From Nicotiana tabacum (Eukaryota; Streptophyta; Magnoliopsida; Solanales; Solanaceae): 64,000 nucleotides of DNA. Position numbers and translations under genes: made by a program. The stretch covers positions 78,226,838-78,290,837 of the forward strand of contig NC_134094.1 of the NCBI RefSeq assembly GCF_000715075.1, given 5' to 3'. The notes beneath the pieces were generated by a model. The model ran no database searches and was not told the origin of the DNA. It worked only from the letters and a program-made list of their open reading frames with translations. Below, in pieces: positions 11,801 through 20,797 of this stretch (position 1 is the stretch's first letter; each line of letters begins with the position of its first letter).

Positions 11801-14800
11801 TATGTTAAAGACTATGGTTTGTGATAATGATAATGAATATTATTGATGAAGGTACCGTTGAGTATTTGTGATAGTTTTTAGAACTTGTGATATAAGTCAT
11901 GTTTCATATATTTAAAAAAAAAAAAGAAAGTGAAATATGTTTTGAAAAATAATGTACAAACATATTTTCATCTTCAAACCAAGCTTCACCCAAATCAGAT
12001 TTTTCAAAATAAATTTGGGAATATACGGCAAAAAAGGCGGCTAAATCAATCAACCTCTTAGTACCCATGATATCAATGATAAATCTTTTAAAGTTTCCCA
12101 TTTCTCCATCTTGCAGATACCTAATTGTGTTGCTCACATGTCAACGTTTATTTTTGGCCTAATAGTTGCATTCTACCTCTCATGGAGACTAGCATTGGTT
12201 TCACTTCCATTCTCTCTTGGTTTTGTTATACCTGGGGTAGCATTTGGAAAGCTACTTATGAGGCAGGGAATGAAAATGAAGGATGCCTACGGAGTTGCAG
12301 GAAATGTAGCAGAACAAGCAATTTCATCTATTCGCACAGTTTACTCTTACGTTGGAGAAAATGAAACAGTGACAAGATTCAGCCATGCTCTTGGGGAGAG
12401 TTTGAATCTTGGTGTGAAGCAAGGGCTTACTAAGGGGTTGCTGTTAGGAAGTATGGGAATGATTTATGTGTCGTGGGCATTTCAATCTTGGGCAGGGAGT
12501 GTTCTTGTTGCTAATAGAGGAGAAAGTGGTGGTCGCGTTTTCATATCAGCTCTTTGTGTTATTCTTGGAGGACTGTAAGTTTCATTTTATTCACTCCTCA
12601 TTCTATTTGCGAGTTTATTGCACCTACGAACCTTCAACTGTGGCCGCTACAACAGAAAAGCAACTAAACTTTACTATAACAGTATAGTCACCTTGATTGA
12701 AATCGGCCACATTATAATTACCTTCTGGAAAGGTCCATTTGATATCCAAAAACTGCTCAGCAATAGTCAAACAAGTGGGGAATGTTGGGATGATCCAGAA
12801 AAGTTTGGTAGAGCTAGATCTCTTTCAATCCATATTTCATTTGTAGGGTTAACTAGTGACTTCTTACATCTCATATACATGAATTAATCTTCCGCCATCC
12901 CAACAAGTGAATCATTAAGATTCGGTTTTATTATTATAGTGGATAAGTATAATGACTTTACTATTATAGCGGATAAAGTTCAGTTGCTTTAATGTGACAA
13001 GAAATAGTTTTGTGACTTCAATGTAGTAGCAGATAGAATTTAGTAATCTTACTATTATAATGGCTAAAGTTTATTTTGCTTTGATCTAAGAAAGGAAGTT
13101 TTGTGAATTGGATTCATCCTGTAGTAATCGAATGAATTGAATCGTCAATATGAAAGCGGATTCCCTTCTTTGTTTGTTTGATTCGAAGGGGAAGGGCCCG
13201 TTGAGTTCTTAAGAATTATAATATTTTTTTGGTCTAAATGATAAAATGGATTTCTTTTTCTTTTCAAAAACTCCATTTTTCTCATTTTTCTGATCATGTG
13301 ACTTTAAACTTTTAGATTGGATAAAGTTCAGTTATCATATTGAAGTTTACTCTTCGCTCCTCATTTTATTTGATCAACGAAAGAACATAAAGCTGTATTC
13401 ACTTTGTTTCTATTTAATTGAAAATTAGATAAGTGGAAACAAGATATGACAATTATTTTAGCAAATCTTGATATTGCCAAGGCTTGGTTTTCTGATTGTA
13501 GGTCTTGTATGAGTGCACTTCCTAATATCTCATTCATCACTGACGCAACAATTGCTGCTTCAAGAATTTTCAAACTAGTCGATCGTGTTCCTCAAATAGA
13601 TTCAGAAGATGGGAAAGGGAAAGTTCTAGCGTATGTAAGAGGAGATATTGAGTTTAAGGAGGTGACTTTTAGCTATCCGTCAAGACCAGATGTCCCGATC
13701 CTCCAAAATTTTAATCTTAAAGTGAAAGCTGGAAGAACAGTAGCAATTGTGGGAGGCAGTGGTTCTGGAAAGTCTACTGTCATTTCTTTGCTAGAAAGGT
13801 TTTATGATCCAATAAATGGAGATATCTTACTTGATGGACATAAAACTAAGAAACTGCAGCTTAAATGGATGAGATCTCAGATGGGGCTTGTAAATCAGGA
13901 GCCTGTTCTATTTGCTACATCCATAAAGGAAAATATACTCTTTGGAAAAGAAGGTGCTTCAATAAAAATGGTTGTTGAAGCTGCTAAGGCTGCAAATGCA
14001 CATGGCTTTATAGCCTCTTTACCTGATGGATATGATACTCATGTAAGCTAATATCTTTTGCTTATTGCTCTTTTGGAATAGATGTTGTTGTCCGTTCTTT
14101 TTTGTTATTCGACTGGATTTTGACAAATTTCCAATTGGATTATAGGTAGGACAGTGTGGTTTTCAATTGTCTGGAGGCCAGAAGCAAAGGCTTGCGATAG
14201 CAAGGGCATTGATTAAAGACCCGAAAATTCTTCTACTTGATGAAGCTACAAGTGCTCTGGATGCACAATCAGAAAGAATTGTTCAGGAGGCCCTTGATCA
14301 GGCTTCACAAGGAAGGACAACTATCATCATTGCCCATCGCCTCACCACTATACTCAGGGCTGACAACATTGTAGTCCTTCAGTCAGGGAGAATCGTTGAA
14401 TCTGGTTCTCATGATGAACTAATGAGTAAGAGTTATGAAGAAGGTGGAGTTTACTTTAAAATGGTAAACTTGCAGAAATCAACAGCAAATGGTAAAGGGT
14501 CATCTAGTCCATATCTTAGTAAAGAGACGGGAAGCTACACAAGAAGGTGTTATGCCAACGTGCCTAGGTCCCCTTTTGTGTCGACGTCAAATTGGCAAAG
14601 TAGCCCTGCTTCTCCCTTTAGCCCAGCAATAAGTATAAGTTATGCTCCCTCAGTTCATACATGTTCTTATTATGATAGTGATGATGAGTATTTAGAGAAT
14701 TTCTCTTATCCAAGCCCTTCAACGTGGCGTTTGCTCCAAATGAATGCACCAGAGTGGAAGATAGCTTTGTTGGGATGTCTTGGAACTATTACCTTTGGTA

Positions 14801-16577
14801 CACTTCAACCGGTTTATGCGTTTTGCTTGGGATCAGTTGTATCAGCATACACATCAAATGATATTTCAAAAATAAAGTCAGAGATCAAAGTTTATAGCAT
14901 AGTCTTTTTGAGCATAGGTTTGAGCAGTTTTGTTGCTAATCTACTCCAACATTACAATTTTGCTAAAATGGGAGAGAAATTGACCAAGAGAGTCAGGGAA
15001 AAGGTGCTCTCAAACTTACTGACATTTGAAGTGGGCTGGTTTGATCAAGAACAGAACACCAGTGCAGCTGTTTGTGCTAGGCTCTCCACTGAAGCCCGTA
15101 TGGTTCGATCCCTTGTTGGTGATCGTATGTCATTGCTAATACAGGTTTTCGCCAGTGCCTCGGTTGCTTTTGTGCTTGCATTGATTGTCTCATGGAGAGT
15201 TGCTATTGTACTAATATCTATACAACCTTTACTCATAGCAAGCTTCTACTCGCGTAGTGTTCTGATGAAAAGAATGTCAGAAAGATCCCAAAAGGCACAG
15301 AATGAAGGAAGCCAACTAGCAAGTGAAGCAGTGATCAATCACAGGACTATCACTGCCTTCTCTTCTCAAGATAGAATGTTGGACCTCTTTGCAAAAACTC
15401 AGAATGGCCCCAGAAAAGAAAATATTAGACAGTCATTGCTTTCTGGTGTTGGCTTGTTTTGCTCTCAATTTCTAACCACAGCGGCCATTGCCTTGACATA
15501 TTGGTACGGGGGAAGACTAATGAACAAAAACTTACTCAGTTCAAAGCACCTGTTTCAAGTTTTCTTCCTTTTGATGAGCACCGGAAAGAATATAGCAGAT
15601 ACTGGAAGTATGACTTCTGATTTGGCAAGAGGTAGCAGTGCAGTAGCATCTATTTTCGCTCTCTTAGATCGGAAGACTGAGATCGAACCTGAGAATCCTG
15701 AAGGACTTAAAGTTACAAATGCATTAAAAGGAAAGATAGAGCTGAAGAATGTGTTCTTTTATTATCCGTCTAGGCCTGGCCAAGCAATCTTCCAAGGCAT
15801 GAATCTGAAAATTGAGTCTGGAAAAACAGTAGCACTTGTTGGACAAAGTGGTTCTGGAAAATCCACCATTATTGGCTTGATAGAAAGATTCTACGATCCA
15901 ATAAAGGGTCAAGTTCTGATTGATGACAGAAACATCAAAAGCTACAACTTGAAGAGCTTAAGATCACAAATTGCTCTAGTGAGTCAAGAACCTACCCTTT
16001 TCGCTGGAACGATACGCGACAATATCATTTATGGGAAAGAAGATGCTATGGAGTCTGAAATCAAGAACGCTGCAATTCGAGCTAATGCTCATGAATTTAT
16101 AAGGTATGATCATATAACTTTAAATCTCTCCATTCCTCTGCTAATGCCATTCAGTTTCATTTAAGAAACAACTGCTAATAAACTGCAATCTTGTACTACA
16201 GTGCTATGAAGGATGGCTATGAAACTTATTGTGGTGAAAGAGGAGTCCAACTTTCTGGAGGGCAAAGGCAAAGAATAGCACTTGCACGAGCGATACTAAA
16301 GAATCCAACTATACTTCTACTAGACGAGGCGACTAGTGCACTTGACAGTGTATCTGAGAATTTGGTACAAGAAGCATTGGAGAAGATGATGATCAGTAGA
16401 ACTAGTGTAGTTGTAGCTCATCGCTTATCAACGATACAGAAGGCAGATACCATAGCTGTGATAAAAAATGGAAAAGTTGTAGAACAAGGATCACATTCTC
16501 AGCTGCTTGCACTTGGAAAGAATGGTTCCTATTATGCACTGATGAAGTTGCAGTCTGGCTACTCTCCTGCTCGGTAA
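3909..16577 (+). CDS. ABCB15-like: Full-size ABCB (MDR/P-glycoprotein) ABC transporter, 7 exons, ABCB8/ABCB15-like
   Basis: Proposed join: 3909-4094, 9258-9312, 9567-9751, 12117-12574, 13502-14042, 14146-16103, 16202-16577. That is 3759 nt, or 1252 codons plus stop, the usual length for plant full-size ABCB proteins. All introns are GT-AG and phases match. Order: TMD1 (about residues 15-310); NBD1 with Walker [10 protein letters not shown] (379-387), Q-loop near 427, signature LSGGQ (483-487), Walker B ILLLDE (503-508) and H-loop His 539; a Ser/Pro-rich linker; TMD2 (about 680-1000); NBD2 with Walker [10 protein letters not shown] (1041-1049), LSGGQ (1145-1149), ILLLDE (1165-1170) and VVAHRLST. 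The family exports small organic molecules or auxin-type compounds across membranes using ATP; this substrate cannot be told. The start has G at -3 and +4 and an in-frame TAA at 3894. Odd: '[12 protein letters not shown]' in NBD1, where the family usually has VGERG. No disabling change was seen. Confidence 0.93.
4217..4305 (-). repeat. Copia 3' LTR terminal segment
   Basis: It matches 8558-8645 almost base for base apart from a few substitutions and small gaps: 'gatcgtgg', 'agtacataat', 'caaagtaaata', 'ggatttaacgaggt' (here 'agatttaacaaggt'). The LTR probably extends further right but could not be aligned by eye. Confidence 0.65.
4643..5681 (-). pseudogene. Copia RT palm/thumb and RNase H relic
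   Basis: The - strand shows '[10 protein letters not shown]' (FVDD, equivalent to the YVDD catalytic box of copia RTs), then '[19 protein letters not shown]', the RNase H block '[20 protein letters not shown]', and '[14 protein letters not shown]' near the end. These lie in at least four separate open segments (5681-5286, 5413-5204, 5197-4997, 4831-4643), so the reading frame is broken repeatedly. In the family this portion copies element RNA into cDNA. Confidence 0.85.
5808..6602 (-). pseudogene. Copia integrase C-terminus and RT N-terminal (fingers) relic
   Basis: 264 open codons contain '[18 protein letters not shown]', '[15 protein letters not shown]', '[20 protein letters not shown]', '[18 protein letters not shown]' and '[17 protein letters not shown]'. 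This is the hallmark start of the copia RVT_2 domain. The family usually reads W.EAM..E...L in the first motif. The frame stops just before the palm segment. Confidence 0.88.
6635..7323 (-). pseudogene. Copia integrase relic
   Basis: '[20 protein letters not shown]' at 7323 is the GAG-pre-integrase His motif region. It is followed by '[20 protein letters not shown]' and '[19 protein letters not shown]' (integrase core start), and further left by '[20 protein letters not shown]' (6817). Stops separate the pieces. The second and third acidic catalytic residues are not readable in one frame. Confidence 0.8.
7431..7770 (-). pseudogene. Copia protease and GAG-pre-integrase relic
   Basis: The - strand near 7740-7690 reads '[17 protein letters not shown]', matching the copia aspartic protease active site (usually LDSGAS/T) with Gly replaced by Ser. 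The next open piece (7655-7431) has '[20 protein letters not shown]' and '[20 protein letters not shown]', the standard stretch before integrase. Confidence 0.8.
7840..8500 (-). pseudogene. Copia gag relic
   Basis: 8359-8021 encodes '[20 protein letters not shown]' followed by '[14 protein letters not shown]', the classic UBN2-type copia gag end. A nucleocapsid knuckle at about 7925-7862 reads '[16 protein letters not shown]'. The family pattern CxxCxxxxHxxxxC has lost its first two Cys and its His, so RNA binding would be gone. Confidence 0.8.
8546..8556 (-). other. Copia primer-binding site (tRNA-iMet type, degenerate)
   Basis: 'ctctgatacta' on + is AGTATCAGAGT... on -, one or two changes from TGGTATCAGAGC. 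It sits directly inside the 5' LTR end at 8558. Confidence 0.6.
8808..8888. repeat. (TA)n microsatellite in intron 1
   Basis: About 40 TA units without interruption. The ORF across it (poly Ile-Tyr) is an artefact. Confidence 0.95.
9258..9312 (+). CDS. ABCB15-like: ABCB exon 2 (short)
   Basis: A 55-nt exon encoding '[18 protein letters not shown]', the second membrane segment of TMD1. It is flanked by aaacag and gtacgt and ends with one base of a Gly codon completed in exon 3. It is too short to stand out as an ORF. It was identified because the family has 'Y..LLYVA......CFLEGYCWTRT' at this place and because it restores the phase. Confidence 0.85.
9567..9751 (+). CDS. ABCB15-like: ABCB exon 3
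   Basis: It encodes '[20 protein letters not shown]', '[15 protein letters not shown]' and '[17 protein letters not shown]', the intracellular loop of TMD1 that couples to the NBD. It is flanked by cttgtag and gtattt, and ends in phase 0. Confidence 0.9.
9774..10759. mobile_element. MITE-like DNA transposon, PIF/Harbinger (Tourist)-like
   Basis: The left end 'agggtgtgtttggtaggaag' and the reverse complement of the right end, 'ggtgtgtttggtacgaagg', form imperfect terminal inverted repeats of about 20 bp. TTA flanks both sides (9771-9773 and 10760-10762), fitting a 3-bp target-site duplication. The interior has A/T-rich 'gaaaagaaaatact' iterations, a G-rich stretch (10495-10570) and 'ggggaaaatattttcc' repeats. 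No transposase is present. Confidence 0.7.
10110..10470 (+). repeat. Imperfect tandem repeat in the intron-3 MITE
   Basis: Repeated blocks of about 35-50 bp share 'catcatgaaaagaaaatact' and 'tttgttgaaatgaaagaaaa', about seven copies with substitutions and small indels. Confidence 0.6.
12117..12574 (+). CDS. ABCB15-like: ABCB exon 4
   Basis: It encodes residues 143-294, from '[20 protein letters not shown]' through '[20 protein letters not shown]' to '[15 protein letters not shown]'. This covers TM3-TM5 and the second intracellular loop of TMD1. It is flanked by ttgcag and gtaagt, and the last two bases (CT) complete a Leu codon in exon 5. Confidence 0.92.
12575..13501 (+). other. Intron 4 (927 bp)
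   Basis: Donor gtaagttt, acceptor 'tctgattgtag'. It contains several copies of an 'attatagtggataaagttcagttgctttaatgtg' type motif (12640-12700, 12930-13080, 13310-13340) related to repeats in intron 3. There is no coding content. Confidence 0.85.
12630..13345. repeat. Short dispersed repeat 'tataatggataaagttcagt'
   Basis: At least five degenerate copies lie in intron 4. Partly inverted relatives lie at 10850-11060 and 11330-11510 in intron 3. The copies share 'ta(t/c)tata(a/g)(t/c)(g/a)gataaagttcagtt'. The family is not identified; they may be pieces of an older MITE. Confidence 0.4.
13502..14042 (+). CDS. ABCB15-like: ABCB exon 5 (end of TMD1 and first half of NBD1)
   Basis: It encodes residues 295-475: '[20 protein letters not shown]' (end of TMD1/linker helix), the A-loop Tyr in '[12 protein letters not shown]', Walker [10 protein letters not shown], and the Q-loop '[20 protein letters not shown]'. 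It ends 'DGYDTH' in phase 0 before gtaagc. Confidence 0.93.
14146..16103 (+). CDS. ABCB15-like: ABCB exon 6 (end of NBD1, linker, TMD2, first half of NBD2)
   Basis: This is the largest exon, residues 476-1127. It starts '[15 protein letters not shown]', then Walker B and the H-loop, then a linker of roughly 100 residues rich in Ser/Pro/Tyr ('[18 protein letters not shown]') with an acidic patch 'DSDDEYLEN'. TMD2 follows from '[15 protein letters not shown]', then '[20 protein letters not shown]' and '[14 protein letters not shown]'. NBD2 begins with Walker A and the Q-loop '[20 protein letters not shown]'. It ends inside a Ser codon before gtatga. Confidence 0.94.
16202..16577 (+). CDS. ABCB15-like: ABCB exon 7 (end of NBD2)
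   Basis: It encodes residues 1128-1252: '[20 protein letters not shown]', Walker B '[12 protein letters not shown]', the D-loop, '[20 protein letters not shown]', ending '[12 protein letters not shown]' with TAA at 16575-16577. The acceptor is ctacag at 16196-16201. Confidence 0.94.
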
Positions 16578-17793
16578 AATAGATTTTTGCTCAAAATGCA
16601 AGTTACTATATTTATTTTTGTTCGACCTTATTGGCACTTCTTTTCCTTGTTTGATTGAGTATATAGGTATTCTGTTCATTAAAGTTACTAACTTGAGACT
16701 TCTGAATGTTATCATTTTTCTTTTGTTACTTAAATCTTAACTTACAAAATTCACTGATATTTAATGTATATGATCGAAGCTTCTAAATGGTGCAAAGGAA
16801 TACAACTAATGAAGTCTGTATAAATTGAGTTCATTAATTTCACTGTATTCCCGTGAAATCTGATGGATGTTTCTATTAGTGAATATCTGTAATGAATGTA
16901 AAAGTTTATTTAATTTTTGTTATACAAGATTAATGAATGTTATAGACTCAACCAGGAGAGTCCAACAAAAAGACTAGCCTGTTGACACCCTCACAGTAAG
17001 GTTTTTTTTTTTTTTTTTTTTTTTGCTTTTTTGATAATTAGAAATTTTATTAATTATAAAGTACTGTACAATCCCAGCAAACTAACGCAGTTTGCTAATC
17101 TACAAACAAAAAAATCTTTTATAGACTATACCTGTTAGCAGCTGGGGAAATATGAAGCACACCTCCTAGGGAAAGTTTTTCCCCAATTCGCTAGCTAAAA
17201 GCAGCACAGATTAAATACTATCCTGAACTGTTATGGACTAGAACTTATAGTGTCGCAGTAATATCTTAACTCCACCAGTTGCCCTCACATTGCAATGACA
17301 ACCAATTTCTCTTGCTATGGTATCAATTTTCGGTATAGTATAAGCATATAAATAATACATGTGACATTTTTGTTTGATGAATATGTATAAATATTACATT
17401 AATTGCATACGTGTACTATACCAAATGTATACATATATTTTTAACTTGGTATTATATAAGTATAAGAATAGTATACATGACATATTTTATCATGCGTATT
17501 TTGATTTTTTTACCAAACATGCTAAAGTGATGAGAAACCTCCGGAACCAAATTGGTCTTTGAACAACAACAAAAGGACTTTACAAAAACATTGATTTAAT
17601 CACTTCACTATTTAAGGATTGGATTTAGAGGAAAAAATAGCAAACCCAGTTGGAAGAAAGCGTAAATGTTTTGTGTGCCTCCCGTGGATTATGCTACAAA
17701 TTGTGGCTAGCCCCAATAGATAAAATGTTGAAGTAGTCAATTAAGGATTTTTCCAGAATATATTTTCTTTGTGGCCCACTGGGCGTGTCAATT
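16578..17793. other. 3' flank of ABCB and AT-rich intergenic sequence
   Basis: The 3' untranslated region is here, but no canonical AATAAA stands out in the first 500 bp. A 23-T run (17002-17024) may be the reverse-oriented tail of a retroposed sequence. No gene or recognisable repeat was otherwise seen. Confidence 0.6.
17002..17024. repeat. Poly(T) run
   Basis: 23 consecutive T. It is followed by 'gcttttttgataattagaaa', which could be the start of a minus-strand retroposon with a poly(A) tail, but no such element was recognised. Confidence 0.7.
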
Positions 17794-18348
17794 CGTTTGC
17801 AATAAATTTTTCAATACAAAAAATAAACTGCAATCACAATATAAATATGAAAAGACATAATTTTATTGATAAACAATGCGAGTACAATTATGTTTGTTCC
17901 ATTGATTCTTCTCTACTGATTATCTCCATTATTCGAGGGCTGGAACAACGTATTTCTCAAACGTAGGATGATGTGAGCTTCTTTGGGATGTATATGATCT
18001 CCATAAAAAGGAAGAACGTCTGTTGATCACTTCGACAGCTTTGAGAAAGATAATATTCGATATCTTTGATAAACAATGCAGGTACAATTCTGTTTATTCT
18101 CTTGATTCTTCTCTCTTGATTATCTCCATGATTCGAGGGTTAGAGCGGCATATTTCTCGAACATAGGATGATACCGACTTCCTTGAGATGTATTTGATCT
18201 CCATGAAAGGATATTGTAGATCTTCTTGAAGTATTTGATTATCAAGAAGTGTCCATCCATCTTGATCTCTTTGTGAATATCCCATGAATTTATGGGATTT
18301 TGAGATGATCTCAATTGTCAAGATATTCTTTTAAGGGAATATGTAACC

Positions 18349-18359
18349 CTTTTTATAGG
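18349..18359 (-). promoter_or_regulatory. TATA-like box in TRIM-like LTR unit 1
   Basis: On - this reads 'cctataaaaaggg', a strong plant TATA context. It is repeated at equivalent positions in most units (about 18958, 19588, 43009 with changes). Confidence 0.5.
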
Positions 18360-18658
18360 AGATACCCAGGGTTAGGGTAGAGTATCCTCCAAGTTAGGAT
18401 TTTGGTAGATTAGCCTCCAAGCAACCCTAATAGACTCCTAGAATTTCAAAAGTCGTTTTATAGTGTCTTGAATTTAGGATTTAACCCAAATTTCGTATGG
18501 GCTTGATCCATTAAATTTTTTATGTCTACAAATGCCCGAAACTTGAAGATGAGATTTGAAGTACTCGACCATCGCAACAAAAGATTTTGAAACTTATAGT
18601 TTTCGATTTGCAGGAGGAAGAAATGAAGGGCAGAATTGGTCCCCCTGGGCATGCCAAT

Positions 18659-19135
18659 TGTTTGCAATAATTTTTTTGCGATACAAATAATAAACTTCAA
18701 TGAAATATAAATATGAAGAAACATAATTTTAATGATATACAATGTGGGTAAAATTTTGTTTGTTTCCTGGATTATTCTCTCCCGACTATCTCTATGATTT
18801 GAGGGTTAGAGTAGTATGTTTCTCAAACATAAGATTGCTACGGACTTTCTTCGGATGCATTTGATCTCCCTGAAAGGATGTTGTGGATCTTTCTGAAGTA
18901 TTTGATCATCTAAAAATAACCAATTCGAGATACTTTTTTAAGAGAATATGTAACTCTTTTTATAGGACCCACCCAAGATTAGGGAGAGTAGCCTCCAAGT
19001 TAGGGTTTTGGTAGTGTAGCCTTCCAAGCAACCCTAATAGTTGCCTAGAATTTCAAGAGTAGCTTATAGTATCTTAAATTTAGGATTTAGCCCAAATTTT
19101 ATATTGGCTTGGTCCGTTAAAATTTTGATGTATAC
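18659..19135 (-). repeat. TRIM-like LTR, unit 2
   Basis: It runs (on +) from 'tgtttgcaataatttttttg' to '...ttttgatgtataca'. The TATA-like complement 'ttttatagg' lies at about 18958. It is co-linear with the units on either side. Confidence 0.65.
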
Positions 19136-19298
19136 AAATTACCCCTACTTCAAGGTTTGTCGGGGTATAAGGTTGCCGAAAGTTGAAGACGACACTTGAA
19201 GTACTCGACCACGCAACATATAATTTTGAAAGTTATAGTTTTCGATTTGCAGGAGGAAGAGATGAAGGGCAGAGATGGTCCCACTGGGCGTGCCAATT

Positions 19299-19767
19299 TG
19301 TTTGCAAGAATTTTTTTGCGGATGTAATCACAATACAGGTACAATTCTGTTTGTTCTCTTGATTCTTATCACCTGATTATCTCCATGATTCGTGGGCTGG
19401 AGCAGCATATTTCTCGAACGTAGGATGATACAGACTCCCTTCTGATGTATTTGATATCCATGAAAGTGTGAATATTCTTGAAGTATTTGATTATCAAGAA
19501 GTATCCAGCCATATCTTGATCTCTTTGTGAATATTCATGAATTTATAGAATTTTTGAGATATTATTTTTAAGAGAATATGTAACTCTTTTTATAGGAGTG
19601 ACCCAGTGTTAGGGTAGAATAGCCTCCAAGTTAGGATTTTGGTTGATTAACCTCCAAGCAATCCTTATAGACTCCTAGAATTTCAAGAGTTGTCTTATAT
19701 TATCTTGAATTTAGGATTTAGCCCGAATTTTGTATGGGCTTGATCTATTAAAATTTTGATATCTACA
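19299..19767 (-). repeat. TRIM-like LTR, unit 3
   Basis: From 'tgtttgcaagaattttttt' to '...gatatctaca'. The 'tttttataggagtgaccc' box is present (about 19588). Confidence 0.65.
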
Positions 19768-19897
19768 AATCCCCCTACTTCAAGGTACATACCTTGAAGT
19801 ACTCGACCATCGCAACAAATAATTTTGAAACTTGTAGTTTTCTATTTGCAAGAGGAAGAGATGAAGGGCAGAACTGGCCCCACTGGGTGTGCCAATT

Positions 19898-20396
19898 TGT
19901 TTGCAATAATTGTTTAGCAACCAAAATATAAACTGCGATGACAATATAAATATGAATAAATATAATTTTATTGATAAACAATGTGGCTACAATTCTGTTC
20001 CCGGATCCTTCTTTCCTAATTATCTCCTTGATTCGAGGGCTGGAGTAGCATATTTCTTGAACGTAAGATGACACGAACTTCCTTGGGATGTATTTGATCT
20101 CCATGAAAGGATGTTGTGGATCTTCTTGAAGTATTTGATTATAAAAAAGTACCCTGTCATATCTTGAACTCTTTTATTTCTGAGACGCTTTTTTAGGGAA
20201 TATGTAACCCTTTTTTTAGGGGATGTATTTTAGGGAATTAGAGTAGAGTAATCTTCAAGTTAGGATTTTGGCAGAGTAGCCTTCAAGCAACCCTAATAGA
20301 CTCCTAGAATTTCAAGAGTCGTCTTATAGTGTCTTGAATTTATGATTTAGCCCAAATTTTATATGGGCTTGATCTATTAAAATTTTAATGTCTAAA
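19898..20396 (-). repeat. TRIM-like LTR, unit 4
   Basis: From 'tgtttgcaataattgttta' to '...aatgtctaaa'. Its TATA-like box has decayed ('tttttttagggg'). Confidence 0.65.
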
Positions 20397-20797
20397 AATG
20401 CCCACAACACTAAGGTTTGTTAGGGTGTAGGCTTGCCTAAAGTTGAAGACGAGACTTAAAGTACTAGACTATCGCAACAAATAATTTTAAAACTTGTAGT
20501 TTTTGACCTGCATGAGGAAGAGATGAAGGGCAGAACTGGTCTCACTAGGCGTGCCAATTTGTTTGCAACAAATGTTTCGCGATAAAAAAAATAAACTGCA
20601 ATCACAATATAAATATGAAGAAATATAATTTTATTGATAAACAATGCGGGTACAATTCTGTTTGTTTCCTTGATTTTTCTCTCATGATTATTTCCATGAT
20701 TCGAGGGATGGAGCAGCGTGTTTCTCGAGCCTAGGATGATACTGACTTCCTTGAGATGTATTTGATCTCCATGAAAGGATGCTATGGATCTTCTTGA

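Larger units (their letters stand above)
9752..12116 (+). other. Intron 3 (2365 bp)
   Basis: Donor gtattt, acceptor 'tccatcttgcag'. It contains a MITE-like element of about 1 kb (9774-10759) beginning 22 bp after the donor, and AT-rich sequence with dispersed 'actataa..ggataaagtt' repeats (10840-11510). Confidence 0.85.
17794..20797 (-). mobile_element. Tandem array of TRIM-like miniature LTR retrotransposons
   Basis: Five consecutive units of about 600-670 bp. Read on the - strand, each has a putative LTR of about 470-500 bp. It starts TGTAGACATC(A)AAATTTTAA, contains 'cctataaaaagggttac', and ends 'ttgcaaaca'. Next come 'aattggcacgcccagtggga' (putative primer-binding site) and a 130-165 bp interior ending in a purine-rich 'gaagtaggggg', then the next LTR. 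Proposed LTRs on + coordinates: about 17794-18530, 18659-19135, 19299-19767, 19898-20396, and 20560-20797 (broken). No gag or pol is present. The array breaks at about 20797 and resumes at 42363. Confidence 0.7.

Noticed and set aside
18094..20644. Repeated minus-strand peptides such as 'EIKYIPRKFVSSYVQEI'
   Set aside because: They recur because the TRIM-like LTR is repeated. Frames differ between units and have no conserved start or domain.
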